Numbered from the stretch's first letter, positions 53,037 through 61,909 are shown. The stretch: DNA of 64,000 nucleotides from VXYL01 sp964348085 (GCA_964348085.1 CAYGBI010000009.1:1-64000); one strand, 5' to 3'. The notes: generated from the sequence alone by a model not told the origin. Numbers and translations are program-made.

Positions 53037-54823
53037 TGGCCGAGGCGCCGGGGGCGCGGATTCGCCCGTTGAGCGAGTTCGTCGCCAATCAGATCGCCGC
53101 CGGAGAGGTGGTCGAGCGGCCGGCGTCGATCGTCAAGGAGCTGATCGAGAACAGCTTGGACGCCGGCGCCACGGACATTCGCGTCGATGTCGAGCAAGCC
53201 GGCGTGAAGCGCATCCAAGTGCGCGACAACGGCAGCGGCATCCACCCGGACGACCTGCGCTTGGCGGTGGCGCGACACGCCACGAGCAAGATTTCGAGCC
53301 CCGGCGACTTGGCTGCGGTCGCCACCTTGGGGTTTCGCGGCGAAGCGTTGGCGAGCGCCGCGTCGGTGGCGCGGCTCGCCATCACTTCTCGCCACGCCGC
53401 CGCGGACAGCGCTTGGCACTTGGCGGTGGCCGGCGGCGAGGAACGCGCTTGGCGACCGGCGGCGCATCCGCTGGGTACGACGGTGGAAGTGACGGACCTG
53501 TTCTACAACACGCCGGCCCGGCGCAAGTTCTTGAAAACGGAGCGCACCGAACTGCTGCATATCAGCCAAACCGTGCGCCGCGTGGCGCTTGCGCATCCGG
53601 CGACGGGCTTCGAACTCGTCGCCGGATCCCGCTCCATGGACGGGCTCGTCGCCGGCGCCACGCCGGACCAGCGCTTGGCGGCTTTGTTCGGCGACGACTT
53701 CATCGGCGAGTCGGTGGCGGTCGACGAGGAGGGCGGCGACATGCGGCTGTGGGGCCGCGTCGGGTTGCCCACCTACTCCGACGGTCGCGCCACCCGCCAG
53801 CACTTCTATGTGAACGGCCGCCCGGTGCGCGACCGGCTGGTGGGCCACGCGGTGCGCCAAGCGTACGGCGACGTGATGTTCCACGGCCGCCATCCGGTGT
53901 TCGCCTTGTTCTTCGAGCTGCCGCCGTCGTTGGTAGACGTGAACGTCCATCCGAGCAAAGACGAGGTGCGCTTTCGGCACGCGCGCGACGTACACGACTT
54001 CATCTACGGCAAGTTGGCCAAGGTGCTGCGTGATGTGCGCCCGGGCGGCGAGCGGCCCGCGGCGCCTGACGAGCCGCCGACCGCTGGCCAACGGCACCTC
54101 GCCTTTGATCAACGGCACGTCGCCTTCGCGCATCAGAGCGCCGGCGAGACGGACAACTTGACGCGCTTATTCCACGAACAAGCGCACGGACACGACGCGG
54201 CGCAGGTGCGTGAAGATGCGCCGGAGTATGCGGCGCCCACCCCGCCCATGGGCTACGCCATCGCCCAACTGCATGGCGTCTATGTGTTGGCGCAGAACGC
54301 CGAAGGCTTGGTGATCGTCGACATGCACGCCGCCCACGAGCGTATTACCTACGAGCGCCTGAAGGCCGAGCTCGTGGGTGGCGAGGTGCGCCGCCAACGG
54401 TTGCTGGTGCCGGTGGCGCTCGACGTCACCCCGGCGGAGGCCGACCAGATAGAAGCACGCGGCGACGACTTGCTTGCCCTCGGCGTCGTCGTGGAACGCA
54501 ACGGCCCGGCGAGCGTCGCCGTGCGCGAAGTGCCGGCGCTGCTCGGCAACGCCGATATCGGACAAATGGCGCGCGACTTGATCGCCGACTTGGGCGAGTT
54601 CGGTACCGCCGACCTCGTCGTCGAGCGTCAAGAGCGGTTGCTCGCGGGCGCCGCCTGCCACGCCTCGGTGCGCGCCAACCGGAAACTGTCCATAACGGAG
54701 ATGAACGCCCTGTTGCGGGACATGGAGACCACCGAAAACGCCGGCCAATGCAACCACGGCCGGCCGACCTTCGTGGTGCAGCCCATGGCCGATCTGGATC
54801 GGCTCTTCCTGCGCGGCCAGTAA
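53036..54823 (+). CDS. mutL: DNA mismatch repair protein MutL
   Basis: 595 aa. GHKL ATPase that links MutS mismatch recognition to strand removal. Motifs: IAAGEVVERPASIVKELIEN, DAGATDI, DNGSGI, TLGFRGEALASAASVA, and the ATP-lid region LFYNTPARRKF. The C-terminal dimer domain contains QCNHGRPT, but the DQHAxxER endonuclease motif of non-methyl-directed MutL reads DMHAAHERITYE with no clear full set, so nicking activity is uncertain. miaA follows after 47 bp. Confidence 0.95.
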   Translation: MAEAPGARIRPLSEFVANQIAAGEVVERPASIVKELIENSLDAGATDIRVDVEQAGVKRIQVRDNGSGIHPDDLRLAVARHATSKISSPGDLAAVATLGFRGEALASAASVARLAITSRHAAADSAWHLAVAGGEERAWRPAAHPLGTTVEVTDLFYNTPARRKFLKTERTELLHISQTVRRVALAHPATGFELVAGSRSMDGLVAGATPDQRLAALFGDDFIGESVAVDEEGGDMRLWGRVGLPTYSDGRATRQHFYVNGRPVRDRLVGHAVRQAYGDVMFHGRHPVFALFFELPPSLVDVNVHPSKDEVRFRHARDVHDFIYGKLAKVLRDVRPGGERPAAPDEPPTAGQRHLAFDQRHVAFAHQSAGETDNLTRLFHEQAHGHDAAQVREDAPEYAAPTPPMGYAIAQLHGVYVLAQNAEGLVIVDMHAAHERITYERLKAELVGGEVRRQRLLVPVALDVTPAEADQIEARGDDLLALGVVVERNGPASVAVREVPALLGNADIGQMARDLIADLGEFGTADLVVERQERLLAGAACHASVRANRKLSITEMNALLRDMETTENAGQCNHGRPTFVVQPMADLDRLFLRGQ

Positions 54824-54870
54824 CGCGCCGCTAGGCGGTCTCGCGGATCCCCGAGAGACACCCACCGACC

Positions 54871-55809
54871 ATGGCGACACGCAAGCCGACCTTGGTGGTC
54901 CTGACCGGACCGACGGCGGCCGGCAAGACGGAGGCCGCGCTGCGTATCGCTGACGCCGCCGCCGTCGATCTCATCAGCGTCGACTCGGCGATGGTCTACC
55001 GGCGCATGGACATCGGCACCGCCAAACCGGAAGCGGACGTCTTGGCCCGTTATCCCCACGCTTTGATCGATATCGTCGAACCGACGGAGGCTTATTCCGC
55101 GGCCCGTTTCGTCGCCGATGCCGACACCGCGGCGCGTGCGTCCTTGGCCGCCGGACGCACGCCGCTCTTGGTGGGGGGCACCATGCTTTACCTGCGCGCC
55201 TTCAAGGACGGCTTGGACGCCCTGCCGCCGGCGGATGCCGAACTGCGCAAGGCGATCGCCAAGCGCGCGGCCGTCGCCGGTTGGCCGGCGTTGCACCGGC
55301 GGCTCGCCGAACGCGATCCTGCGGCCGCGGCGCGAATCGACGCCAACAACGGGCAGCGCATTCAGCGCGCCTTGGAGGTACTGGAACTCACCGGACAGTC
55401 GATCACGACGCACTGGCGGCGGACCGCTGTGCCGGCGAGCGAGCGGCTCGGTTGCCAACTCGTCGAACTCGCCATCGCGCCGGACGACCGCGCCACCCTG
55501 CACCGACGCATCGGCCAACGCCTCGAGACCATGCTACGCCGCGGTTTGGTCGAGGAAGTGCGCGCTCTGCGCGACGACCCGGCGCTCTCGCTCGCGCTAC
55601 CGGCCATGCGCGCCGTCGGCTACGCCCAAGTCTGGCGTCATCTCGACGGCGACTACGACTACGCGGAACTGATCGACCGCATCGGCGCCGCCACCCGCCA
55701 AGTCGCCAAGCGGCAACTGACTTGGCTGCGCCGCTGGCGCTGCCCGACCGTCGCCGACGCCAACGCCGCGGCGATGCGCATACGGCGCTACTTGCGGGTG
55801 TCTGGCTAG
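54871..55809 (+). CDS. miaA: tRNA dimethylallyltransferase
   Basis: 312 aa. Adds the isopentenyl group to A37 of UNN-decoding tRNAs. P-loop GPTAAGKT at 13-20, SVDSAMVYRRMDIGTAKP with the conserved DSxQxY-like segment (here DSAMVY), VGGTMLYLRAF and RIDANNGQRIQRALEV. The usual glutamine of DSxQVY is replaced by methionine, worth noting because that position contacts substrate in the family. The stop codon TAG is the first triplet of a long palindrome; in many gammaproteobacteria hfq would follow directly. Confidence 0.93.
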   Translation: MATRKPTLVVLTGPTAAGKTEAALRIADAAAVDLISVDSAMVYRRMDIGTAKPEADVLARYPHALIDIVEPTEAYSAARFVADADTAARASLAAGRTPLLVGGTMLYLRAFKDGLDALPPADAELRKAIAKRAAVAGWPALHRRLAERDPAAAARIDANNGQRIQRALEVLELTGQSITTHWRRTAVPASERLGCQLVELAIAPDDRATLHRRIGQRLETMLRRGLVEEVRALRDDPALSLALPAMRAVGYAQVWRHLDGDYDYAELIDRIGAATRQVAKRQLTWLRRWRCPTVADANAAAMRIRRYLRVSG

Positions 55810-55970
55810 CAGCCCGTTGGACTTGGCGGCGTTAGCCGCGAAGTCCAACGGGCTGCTAGAGCGGCTTGGGCTGGGGCGAAAGGCGGTGCCGCTAGGCAAC
55901 GGCTTCGTGGCGCTAACGCCACGAAAGCCGCCTTTCGCCCCAGCCCAAGCCGCCTTATCACCCCCTCGGA
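55807..55970. repeat. Dispersed palindromic repeat, copy D: two nested inverted repeats
   Basis: Inverted repeat 1 joins TAGCAGCCCGTTGGACTT (55807-55824) to its perfect complement (55841-55858); the 16-nt loop forms a further small stem. Inverted repeat 2 has perfect 26-bp arms (55861-55886 and 55928-55953) with a 41-nt loop that itself folds (TTCGTGGCG with CGCCACGAA). The segment looks like two family members in opposite orientation. Confidence 0.85.
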
Positions 55971-56162
55971 CTTGGCGACGATCCATGGGTAATCGGGTTC
56001 GTGGTTGACCCGACACCGTCAAGTTCCCCGTGGCGCCGCCTTTTGCCTTCGTTCAACTCTGCCGCCGTCCGCGACCGCTTTGCCGAGCCGACCGCGGTTT
56101 TGTCCCCGGCGGACTCCCCGAGGGCCGCATGAGGAGCGGATTCGGGGCTGCCGACGGGTTCT

Positions 56163-56320
56163 TCAGGCCGCCGTCGGCTTGTTCAGGCGGCGGCAGTCGC
56201 ACGCCAGCATGACCAAGGCCCACTCGCCCTTCACCTTGTCGATTCCCCGCACTAGGACCGTCGGAACCTCATCGCCCGCTTGACGATGCCGAACACCGGC
56301 CTCACCGTCCGTTGGCGTAG
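56163..56320 (-). pseudogene. Decayed DDE transposase C-terminus
   Basis: Translating the minus strand in two frames gives a continuous transposase-like end. QRTVRPVFGIVKRAMRFRR comes first, then after a one-base shift VLVRGIDKVKGEWALVMLA and CDCRRLNKPTAA before a stop at 56163-56165. The pattern PVFGxxK-FR-x-LRGxxKVxxEWxLVxLAxxxRRL is that of IS1182/IS5-like DDE transposases. About 50 residues remain, with at least one frameshift and no N-terminal part. Confidence 0.65.
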
Positions 56321-56360
56321 CGCACGAAGACCATCGCTCTCGGCGCAGCTTCTGTCCTTA

Positions 56361-56427
56361 AGTCCAAGCCGCCTTTAATCACGAAGTCGGACTTCGCGGC
56401 TGACGACGCCAGTCCGACGGGTGCTAG
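56361..56427 (+). repeat. Dispersed palindromic repeat, copy E (partial)
   Basis: AGTCCAAGCCGCCTTTAATC, then GTCGGACTTCGCGGC, GACGACGCCAGTCCGACGGG and GTGCTAG. It keeps the hairpin half of the family, while the CACGAAAGCC half is missing. Confidence 0.6.
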
Positions 56428-56478
56428 TGCCGCGTGTGCAGCGAGGGTTGCAGCGGACCTCACGATCCCGTGATAATT

Positions 56479-56509
56479 AATGCAAATGTGAAACGTTATC
56501 ACTTGCATT
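56479..56509. promoter_or_regulatory. Fur-box-like operator upstream of the heme receptor
   Basis: Outer arms AATGCAA (56479-56485) and TTGCATT (56503-56509) enclose ATGTGAAACGTTATCAC, giving the pattern GCAAATG-N-AA-N-TTATCA-TTGC. This is close to the extended Fur box of gammaproteobacteria (GCAAATGATAAT followed by its complement). An additional GTGATAA at 56470-56476 mirrors TTATCAC at 56496-56502. Repression of the heme operon when iron is plentiful is the expected outcome, an inference. Confidence 0.65.
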
Positions 56510-56554
56510 GTTTTTCGAGAGCGTGAATACTTGCCGCCTCGCCCGAACAATCCT

Positions 56555-56608
56555 GCTCCGCCGCGATCACTCCCTTCCATCTTGCTAGTCGCGGCGGAGC
56601 GGGGTTTT
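56555..56608 (+). terminator. Terminator-like hairpin in the heme receptor leader
   Basis: GCTCCGCCGCGA (56555-56566) pairs perfectly with TCGCGGCGGAGC (56589-56600) across a 22-nt loop, followed by GGGGTTTT. It lies between the Fur-like site and the receptor ATG, so it could attenuate transcription or mark a short leader RNA. The U-run is brief. Confidence 0.45.
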
Positions 56609-56657
56609 CAACAGGCGAACGGCGGCAGCCAATACCACGCCTGAACGGAGGAAGCTC

Positions 56658-58928
56658 ATGGATCCCACTGCCAACAAATCTACCCGCGCAGCGCCCTCGT
56701 CCGCTCAAACAGCTTTGGCGGTCCTGATCGCTGCTGGGCTGTGTCTGCCCACCGCGGCGGAAGAGAATGCGAGCGCGACGGAGCAGGACGCGAGCGACGA
56801 CCCCGTCAAGACGATCACCGTGGTCGCAACGCGGACCGAGCGGTCGCTGGACGAGGTCGCCGCCACGGTGGCAGTCAAGACCGCCGAGGAGATTGAAGCG
56901 GAGGTGGTACGAAACATCGCGGATCTGGTGCGATTCGAGCCGGGGGTCACGGTGGCCGGCACCGGGAGCCGCTTTGGGTTGACGGGGTTCAAGATACGCG
57001 GCATCGGCGGCAATCGGGTTTTGACCTTGGTCGATGGCGTTCGCGTGCCGGACGAGTTCTCCTTCGGTCCGTTCCTGAGCGCCCGTCGAGACTTCGTTGA
57101 CATCGACAGCCTCCAGCGTTTCGAAGTCGCCAGAGGGCCGATCTCGTCGCTCTACGGCAGCGACGCGCTCGGTGGCGTCGTGGCGTTCACGACCAAGGGA
57201 CCACGGGACCAGCTTCGCGAAGGCCGCCCCTTCGCGGGCACGTTGAAAGCCGGCTACTCCGGGGCGGATTCCAGTTCGGTCGGCACGGTTACTCTAGCCG
57301 GCGAGGCGGGCACCGTCGCCGGCATGTTGATCCATACCCGGCGGGCCGGTAGCGAGACCGACAACGCCGGCGCTGTCGGAGGAACGGGTACGACTCGGGA
57401 ACGACCGGATCCCCAGGACGTGGACCTCAACAACCTGACCGCCAAGGTGCAATTCTCGCCCTCTGACTCCCACACCTTCACGCTCGGTCTCGAAAAGTAC
57501 GCCAACGAGACGGCGACCCGCGTGCTTTCGGACTACGGCAGCGTCGTGTTCGGCACCACAGTCGACAGTCGGGACGCCGACGATTCGAGGGACCGTGATG
57601 GTTGGTCGTTGACCTACCGATTCGACGGTAGCACGCCCATTGCCGACCGCGTGGCGGCCACCGTCTATCGGCAGCGTTCGGTCACCGGACAGACGACGCG
57701 GGAACAGCGGACAACGCCGAGTCGCGCCACGCAGAGCCGACTGCGTGTTTCCAATTACGAACAAGAGATCGAGGGCGGGTGGATCCAATTGGACCGTCGC
57801 TTCGCCTTAGGCGAATCGAGCCACACCGTTTCCTACGGCGCGGACTTTGTGGTTACCGAGAGCGCCTCGGTGCGCGACGGTAGGACGTTCGACAGCACGG
57901 GAGCACCGCTTCGCGAGTTCTCTCCGCTGCCGACCCGCGACTTCCCGCTGACGGAGGTCACGCAATTCGCGGTCTTCCTGCAGGACGAAATCGGCCTCTT
58001 GGACGACCGGTTGCTGTTGTCGCCGGGTGTGCGCTTCGACCAATTCGACGCCGATGCGGTTGCGGATGAGATCTATTTGTCTGGGAACCCGGGGTCGCCC
58101 ACGCCCTCGGACTACGAAGACTCCCAAGTGACGGCGAAGCTCGGGGCATTGTACTCGTTCAGCGATTCGGTCTCGGCCTATGCGAGGTTCAGCCAAGGAT
58201 TCCGCGCGCCACCTTACGATGACGTCAATGTTGGCTTCACCAATTTCCTCGGCGGCTACAAGACCATTGCCAACCCCGAGCTCGAGTCGGAACGAAGCAA
58301 CGGGGTGGAGGTCGGCGCACGCTTGGTCGTCGGCGACTTGAACGCCAGGGTGGCCTATTTCCGCAACCGCTACGAGAACTTCATCGAGGCGTTCGCCATC
58401 GCGCCGCAGTTCCTGCCAGCGGGCGGCAGAGATCCCGCCGACGGCCTGCTCACCTTCCAGTCGGTGAACCGTGAATCGGTGGAGATCGATGGCTTCGAGG
58501 TCGGCGGCGGCCTTGAGTTGGACAACGGGCTGTCGGCGCGGTTCGCATTGGCGTATGCAAGCGGGCGGGACCGAGCTAGCGACGAGCCGTTGAACAGTAT
58601 CGATCCGCTGTCTGCCGTACTCGGGCTTGGCTACTGTACGCCGGAGGACCGGTGGGGCGCCGAAGTCGTCTGGACGCTATCGTCGGGCAAGGACGAAGGC
58701 GATATCGACGAATCGAACCCGCGCTTGGCGTCCCCGGGCTACGGCATCGTCGACGTCTTGACGCATGTGAACCTCGGCCAGCGCGTGCGGTTGAACGCGG
58801 GACTGTTCAACGTTACCGACAACACCTATATCCGCTGGGCGGACACCGTCAGCATAGGCGGTGACGCGGCGGCGCGGTTTACTCAGCCTAGCTTCAACGC
58901 CGGCTTGACGCTTCGCGTGGAGCTCTAA
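56658..58928 (+). CDS. TonB-dependent heme/hemoglobin receptor
   Basis: 756 aa. Outer-membrane gated porin for heme or a heme protein. Signal peptide, about 15-33 (LAVLIAAGLCLPTAAEE), TonB box ITVVATR at 53-59, plug domain with IRGIGGNRVLTLVDGVR and RGPISSLYGSDALGG, then a 22-strand barrel. FRAP and NPEL (FRAPPYDD, TIANPEL) match the FRAP/NPNL boxes of heme receptors; the histidine usually between them is not evident. The last residues LTLRVEL suit outer-membrane insertion. GGAGG before the ATG. The genes downstream make the heme assignment strong. Confidence 0.87.
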   Translation: MDPTANKSTRAAPSSAQTALAVLIAAGLCLPTAAEENASATEQDASDDPVKTITVVATRTERSLDEVAATVAVKTAEEIEAEVVRNIADLVRFEPGVTVAGTGSRFGLTGFKIRGIGGNRVLTLVDGVRVPDEFSFGPFLSARRDFVDIDSLQRFEVARGPISSLYGSDALGGVVAFTTKGPRDQLREGRPFAGTLKAGYSGADSSSVGTVTLAGEAGTVAGMLIHTRRAGSETDNAGAVGGTGTTRERPDPQDVDLNNLTAKVQFSPSDSHTFTLGLEKYANETATRVLSDYGSVVFGTTVDSRDADDSRDRDGWSLTYRFDGSTPIADRVAATVYRQRSVTGQTTREQRTTPSRATQSRLRVSNYEQEIEGGWIQLDRRFALGESSHTVSYGADFVVTESASVRDGRTFDSTGAPLREFSPLPTRDFPLTEVTQFAVFLQDEIGLLDDRLLLSPGVRFDQFDADAVADEIYLSGNPGSPTPSDYEDSQVTAKLGALYSFSDSVSAYARFSQGFRAPPYDDVNVGFTNFLGGYKTIANPELESERSNGVEVGARLVVGDLNARVAYFRNRYENFIEAFAIAPQFLPAGGRDPADGLLTFQSVNRESVEIDGFEVGGGLELDNGLSARFALAYASGRDRASDEPLNSIDPLSAVLGLGYCTPEDRWGAEVVWTLSSGKDEGDIDESNPRLASPGYGIVDVLTHVNLGQRVRLNAGLFNVTDNTYIRWADTVSIGGDAAARFTQPSFNAGLTLRVEL

Positions 58929-58959
58929 TCACCGTGTCGGCGACCGCGGGATGTGGTGC

Positions 58960-59072
58960 GCCAGCGCCACGAAAGTCATCGCCTTTCGGCGCCGCCTTTC
59001 GCCCCAGCCCAAGCCGCCCTATCAGCCCGTCGGACTTCGTGGCTGACGCCGCCAAGTCCGACGGGGTGCTAC
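58960..59072 (+). repeat. Dispersed palindromic repeat, copy F
   Basis: The most complete copy: GCCAGCGCCACGAAAGTC, CGCCTTTCGCCCCAGCCC, AAGCCGCCCTATCAGCCC, then a hairpin with CCCGTCGGACTT (59026-59037) and AAGTCCGACGGG (59054-59065), ending GTGCTA. It stands between the receptor gene and the binding-protein gene and could dampen transcription between them. Confidence 0.8.
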
Positions 59073-59077
59073 GAGCG

Positions 59078-60070
59078 ATGCGTAGCATCGTTGTTGGCGG
59101 CACGCATGGCCTCCGCGTGCTTCAAGTCGGGGCGGTAAGGGGACATAGCCGACGTATCGGTCGTCCTGCGTGGCGGGCTTGGGCGCAAGTCGGCTTGGTG
59201 GCGTGCCTGATCGGTGGTTCGTTGTCCGCAACGGGCGAATGCGTACGCGCCGACAGCGCACGGGTCGCCGTCGCCGGCGGATCGATTACGGAGATCATCT
59301 ATTCCTTGGGCGCGGAAGACCGGATTGTCGCGGTGGACAGCACTTCCAACTATCCGCCCGCCGCAAGTCAGTTCCCGTCCGTCGGCTATGTGCGCGCCCT
59401 GTCGGCCGAGGGCCTGTTGTCCCTCGAACCGACCTTGGTACTCGGCGAGGACGACATGGGCCCGCCCGAAACGGTGGCGATGGTGGCGCGTGCCGGCGTG
59501 GCCCTTGCCCGCGTGAAGGAGGTACACACCGCCCAAGGAGTCATCGACAAGGTCCGCTGCGTGGGGTCGATACTCGGGCTGGACGCTCGGGCGACGGCGC
59601 TCATCGACACGGAACTGCGCCCGGTGGCCCAATCCTTGGCGAGGCTGCGCAAGGAAGTCGTCCGCAAACCGCGCGTGGCGTTCCTGCTTCAGTTTCGCGA
59701 CGGAGCGCCCATCGGCGCGGGACGAGGAACATCCGCCCACGGACTGCTCGACATGGCGGTGGCCGACAACGTGTTGGCCGACTTCGAGGGTTGGAAACCC
59801 GTCTCGATGGAAGCGATGTCCCAAGCCGCCCCCGACTTCGTGGTGATTACCGAACGCGGTGCTAACGGGGCGGGCGGCGCGGAGAAGGTTCTCTCGCATC
59901 CGGCACTCGCGCTGGTCTTGGGTAGCGACGGGCGCGAAGCCGCGGATCGCTTGATCGTGATGGACGGCATGGCGCTGCTTGGCTTCGGCCCGCGAACGGT
60001 CCACTCCGCCGTCGTCTTGGCGGAGCGATTCCACGGGGTGTCCGCGGCACTCGGTACCGCTCGTGAGTAG
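59078..60070 (+). CDS. hmuT: Periplasmic heme-binding protein
   Basis: 330 aa. Class III substrate-binding protein delivering heme to the HmuU permease. Signal segment at about 30-58 (WRAWAQVGLVACLIGGSLSA), then ARVAVAGGSITEIIYSLGAE, DSTSNYPPAASQFPSVGYV, ALSAEGLLSLEPTLVLG and VVITERG. This is the HmuT/PhuT layout. I take the ATG at 59078, just past repeat F; the frame continues upstream through the repeat and is not coding there. The N-terminus is longer than usual for a signal peptide, so a later start is possible. It overlaps the permease by 8 nt. Confidence 0.85.
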   Translation: MRSIVVGGTHGLRVLQVGAVRGHSRRIGRPAWRAWAQVGLVACLIGGSLSATGECVRADSARVAVAGGSITEIIYSLGAEDRIVAVDSTSNYPPAASQFPSVGYVRALSAEGLLSLEPTLVLGEDDMGPPETVAMVARAGVALARVKEVHTAQGVIDKVRCVGSILGLDARATALIDTELRPVAQSLARLRKEVVRKPRVAFLLQFRDGAPIGAGRGTSAHGLLDMAVADNVLADFEGWKPVSMEAMSQAAPDFVVITERGANGAGGAEKVLSHPALALVLGSDGREAADRLIVMDGMALLGFGPRTVHSAVVLAERFHGVSAALGTARE

Positions 60071-61130
60071 CGTTCAAGGCGTGATTGGCCGCATCGTCCC
60101 GCTTGCCCGGACCCGCCTTGATGCACCGAGACAGATCCGCTTGCGTACCCCGGCCGTGGTGCTGCTGGCCGTGGCGGTGCTCGTCGTCGCCATGTTGGCG
60201 CTTGCCACCGGGGCGATTCCCGTATCGTTGGCGGAGCTGCTGCGCGTTCCCGCAAACGAGTTCCACCGCTCCGTTCTAGTTGAAATCCGAGCCCCTCGGG
60301 TCCTGTTGGCGGGTTGCGTTGGCGCCGCGTTGGCGCTGTCCGGGGCCGCCCTGCAGGGGTTGTTTCGCAATCCCCTCGCGGACCCTGGGCTGATCGGTGT
60401 TTCCAGCGGTGCCGCGTTGGGCGCGAGCATCATGATCGTATTGGGTAGCGGCTTGGCTATAGCCAGCGTAGTGGCCCCCTATGTCGTGCCCTTGGCGGCG
60501 ATCGCGGGTGCGCTGCTGGTTACTTGGTTCCTGTACGCGTTCGCCGCCCGTTACGGGCAATTCAGCATCGTCACCATCGTACTGGTCGGGATTGCGACCA
60601 ATGCCTTGGCAGGCGTCGGCATCGGTGTGCTGCAGTACGTCAGCGACGACGCCGGTTTACGAACGTTGATGTTCTGGATGATGGGTAGTTTCGGCCGGGC
60701 CACATGGCCGATGACGACACCCGCCGTTGTGTTGATGTTGGCCGCCGGGTTGCCGGTCTTCTTCGTGGCGCGAAGCTTGGATCTCCTCCAACTCGGCGAA
60801 GCCGAGGCCATGTACATGGGTGTCGATGTGCCGCGGTTGAAGCGCCGCGTCGTATTGGGTTCGGCGGCTGCGGTGGGTGCCGGTGTGGCCGTGGTCGGCA
60901 TCGTTGGCTTCGTGGGGCTGGTGGTGCCGCATCTGGTGCGCTTGGCAATCGGCGCGGGCCACCGCCACCTGCTCCCTGGGGCGGCTTTGCTAGGCGCGAC
61001 ATTGACTATTCTTGCCGATACGGTGGCGAGGACGGCGGCGTCGCCCGCCGAGATTCCCGTGGGCCTCGTGACCAGCGCGCTCGGCGCGCCTTTCTTCTTG
61101 TGGCTGATTGCCCGGGAGCGGCCGCGGTGA
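60063..61130 (+). CDS. hmuU: Heme ABC transporter permease
   Basis: 355 aa from a GTG at 60063. FecCD-family inner-membrane subunit with about ten helices. Signatures: RAPRVLLAGCVGAALALSGA, LQGLFRNPLADPGLIGVSSG (substrate-gate region) and the coupling stretch LLQLGEAEAMYMGVDVPRLK, then VGFVGLVVPHLVRL. It imports heme from the periplasmic protein. The stop overlaps the ATPase GTG start (GTGA), implying coupled translation. Confidence 0.92.
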   Translation: MSSVQGVIGRIVPLARTRLDAPRQIRLRTPAVVLLAVAVLVVAMLALATGAIPVSLAELLRVPANEFHRSVLVEIRAPRVLLAGCVGAALALSGAALQGLFRNPLADPGLIGVSSGAALGASIMIVLGSGLAIASVVAPYVVPLAAIAGALLVTWFLYAFAARYGQFSIVTIVLVGIATNALAGVGIGVLQYVSDDAGLRTLMFWMMGSFGRATWPMTTPAVVLMLAAGLPVFFVARSLDLLQLGEAEAMYMGVDVPRLKRRVVLGSAAAVGAGVAVVGIVGFVGLVVPHLVRLAIGAGHRHLLPGAALLGATLTILADTVARTAASPAEIPVGLVTSALGAPFFLWLIARERPR

Positions 61131-61909
61131 CGCTTTGCGCGCTGAACGTGTCCCTAGAACTCGGCTCGAAGCGAGTGCTGTCGGATGCCTCGGTGGAAGT
61201 CGCGCCCGGCAAGTTGACCGCCTTGGTCGGGCCGAATGGCGCTGGCAAGTCGAGCATGGTGCGCCTCCTTTGCGGCGAGCTCGAACCCCAGCGGGGCGAG
61301 GTCTGCGCCGAGGGCCTGCCGCTTGAAAGCCTTACCGTTCAGGAACAAGCGCGTCTGCGCAGCGTGGTGTCCCAGTCTCCGGCCATGGCCTTCGATTTCT
61401 ACGTCGACGAGGTTCTGGCCATGGGTTGGAATCCAGATCCCGCTGCCCCGGCCGACTACGACGTCGCCGCCTCGGAAGTGATCGGGCAATGCGAACTTGG
61501 CCATCTGCTCGGCCGCAAGTACAAGACCCTGTCCGGTGGCGAGCGACAGTGCGTGCAGTTTGCCCGGGCGCTGCTGCAGATCTGGCGCGATACGGCTCAC
61601 TGTGATACCGATGTGCGTTACTTGCTGCTCGACGAACCCACCGCCAACTTGGATCTGGGCCACGAAGCCTTGGTATTGGGGCTGGCGCGCGCGGTGTCGA
61701 AGCGCAATGTCGGCGTCTTGGTGGTGTTGCACGACATCGACATGGCGGCGGCCTTCGCTGACCAAGTCGTGTTGCTCGTCGAAGGCGCGGTCGCCGCCCG
61801 GGGACCGCCTGGCGACGTCTTGACAAGCGAGCTATTGAGCCGGGTCTATCGAACCCCGGTGCGGGTCGAATGGCACCCAGGGCTTGGCCGCCACGTCGTT
61901 CTACGCTAA
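61127..61909 (+). CDS. hmuV: Heme ABC transporter ATP-binding protein
   Basis: 260 aa, GTG start. Walker A GPNGAGKSS at 35-43, signature TLSGGERQCVQFARALLQIW (typical of HmuV), Walker B LLLDEPTANLD and VVLHDIDMAA with the switch histidine. The insertion with RDTAHCDTDVRYL before Walker B is common in this family. It powers the HmuU permease. A heme monooxygenase gene follows after 23 bp. Confidence 0.93.
   Translation: MTLCALNVSLELGSKRVLSDASVEVAPGKLTALVGPNGAGKSSMVRLLCGELEPQRGEVCAEGLPLESLTVQEQARLRSVVSQSPAMAFDFYVDEVLAMGWNPDPAAPADYDVAASEVIGQCELGHLLGRKYKTLSGGERQCVQFARALLQIWRDTAHCDTDVRYLLLDEPTANLDLGHEALVLGLARAVSKRNVGVLVVLHDIDMAAAFADQVVLLVEGAVAARGPPGDVLTSELLSRVYRTPVRVEWHPGLGRHVVLR

Larger units (their letters stand above)
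55810..56657. other. Accessory junction between miaA and the heme operon
   Basis: About 850 bp without an intact gene. It holds, in order, the nested repeat D, unexplained DNA (about 55980-56160), a decayed transposase tail on the minus strand, repeat copy E, a Fur-box-like site and a leader hairpin. Each is described separately. Confidence 0.7.
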
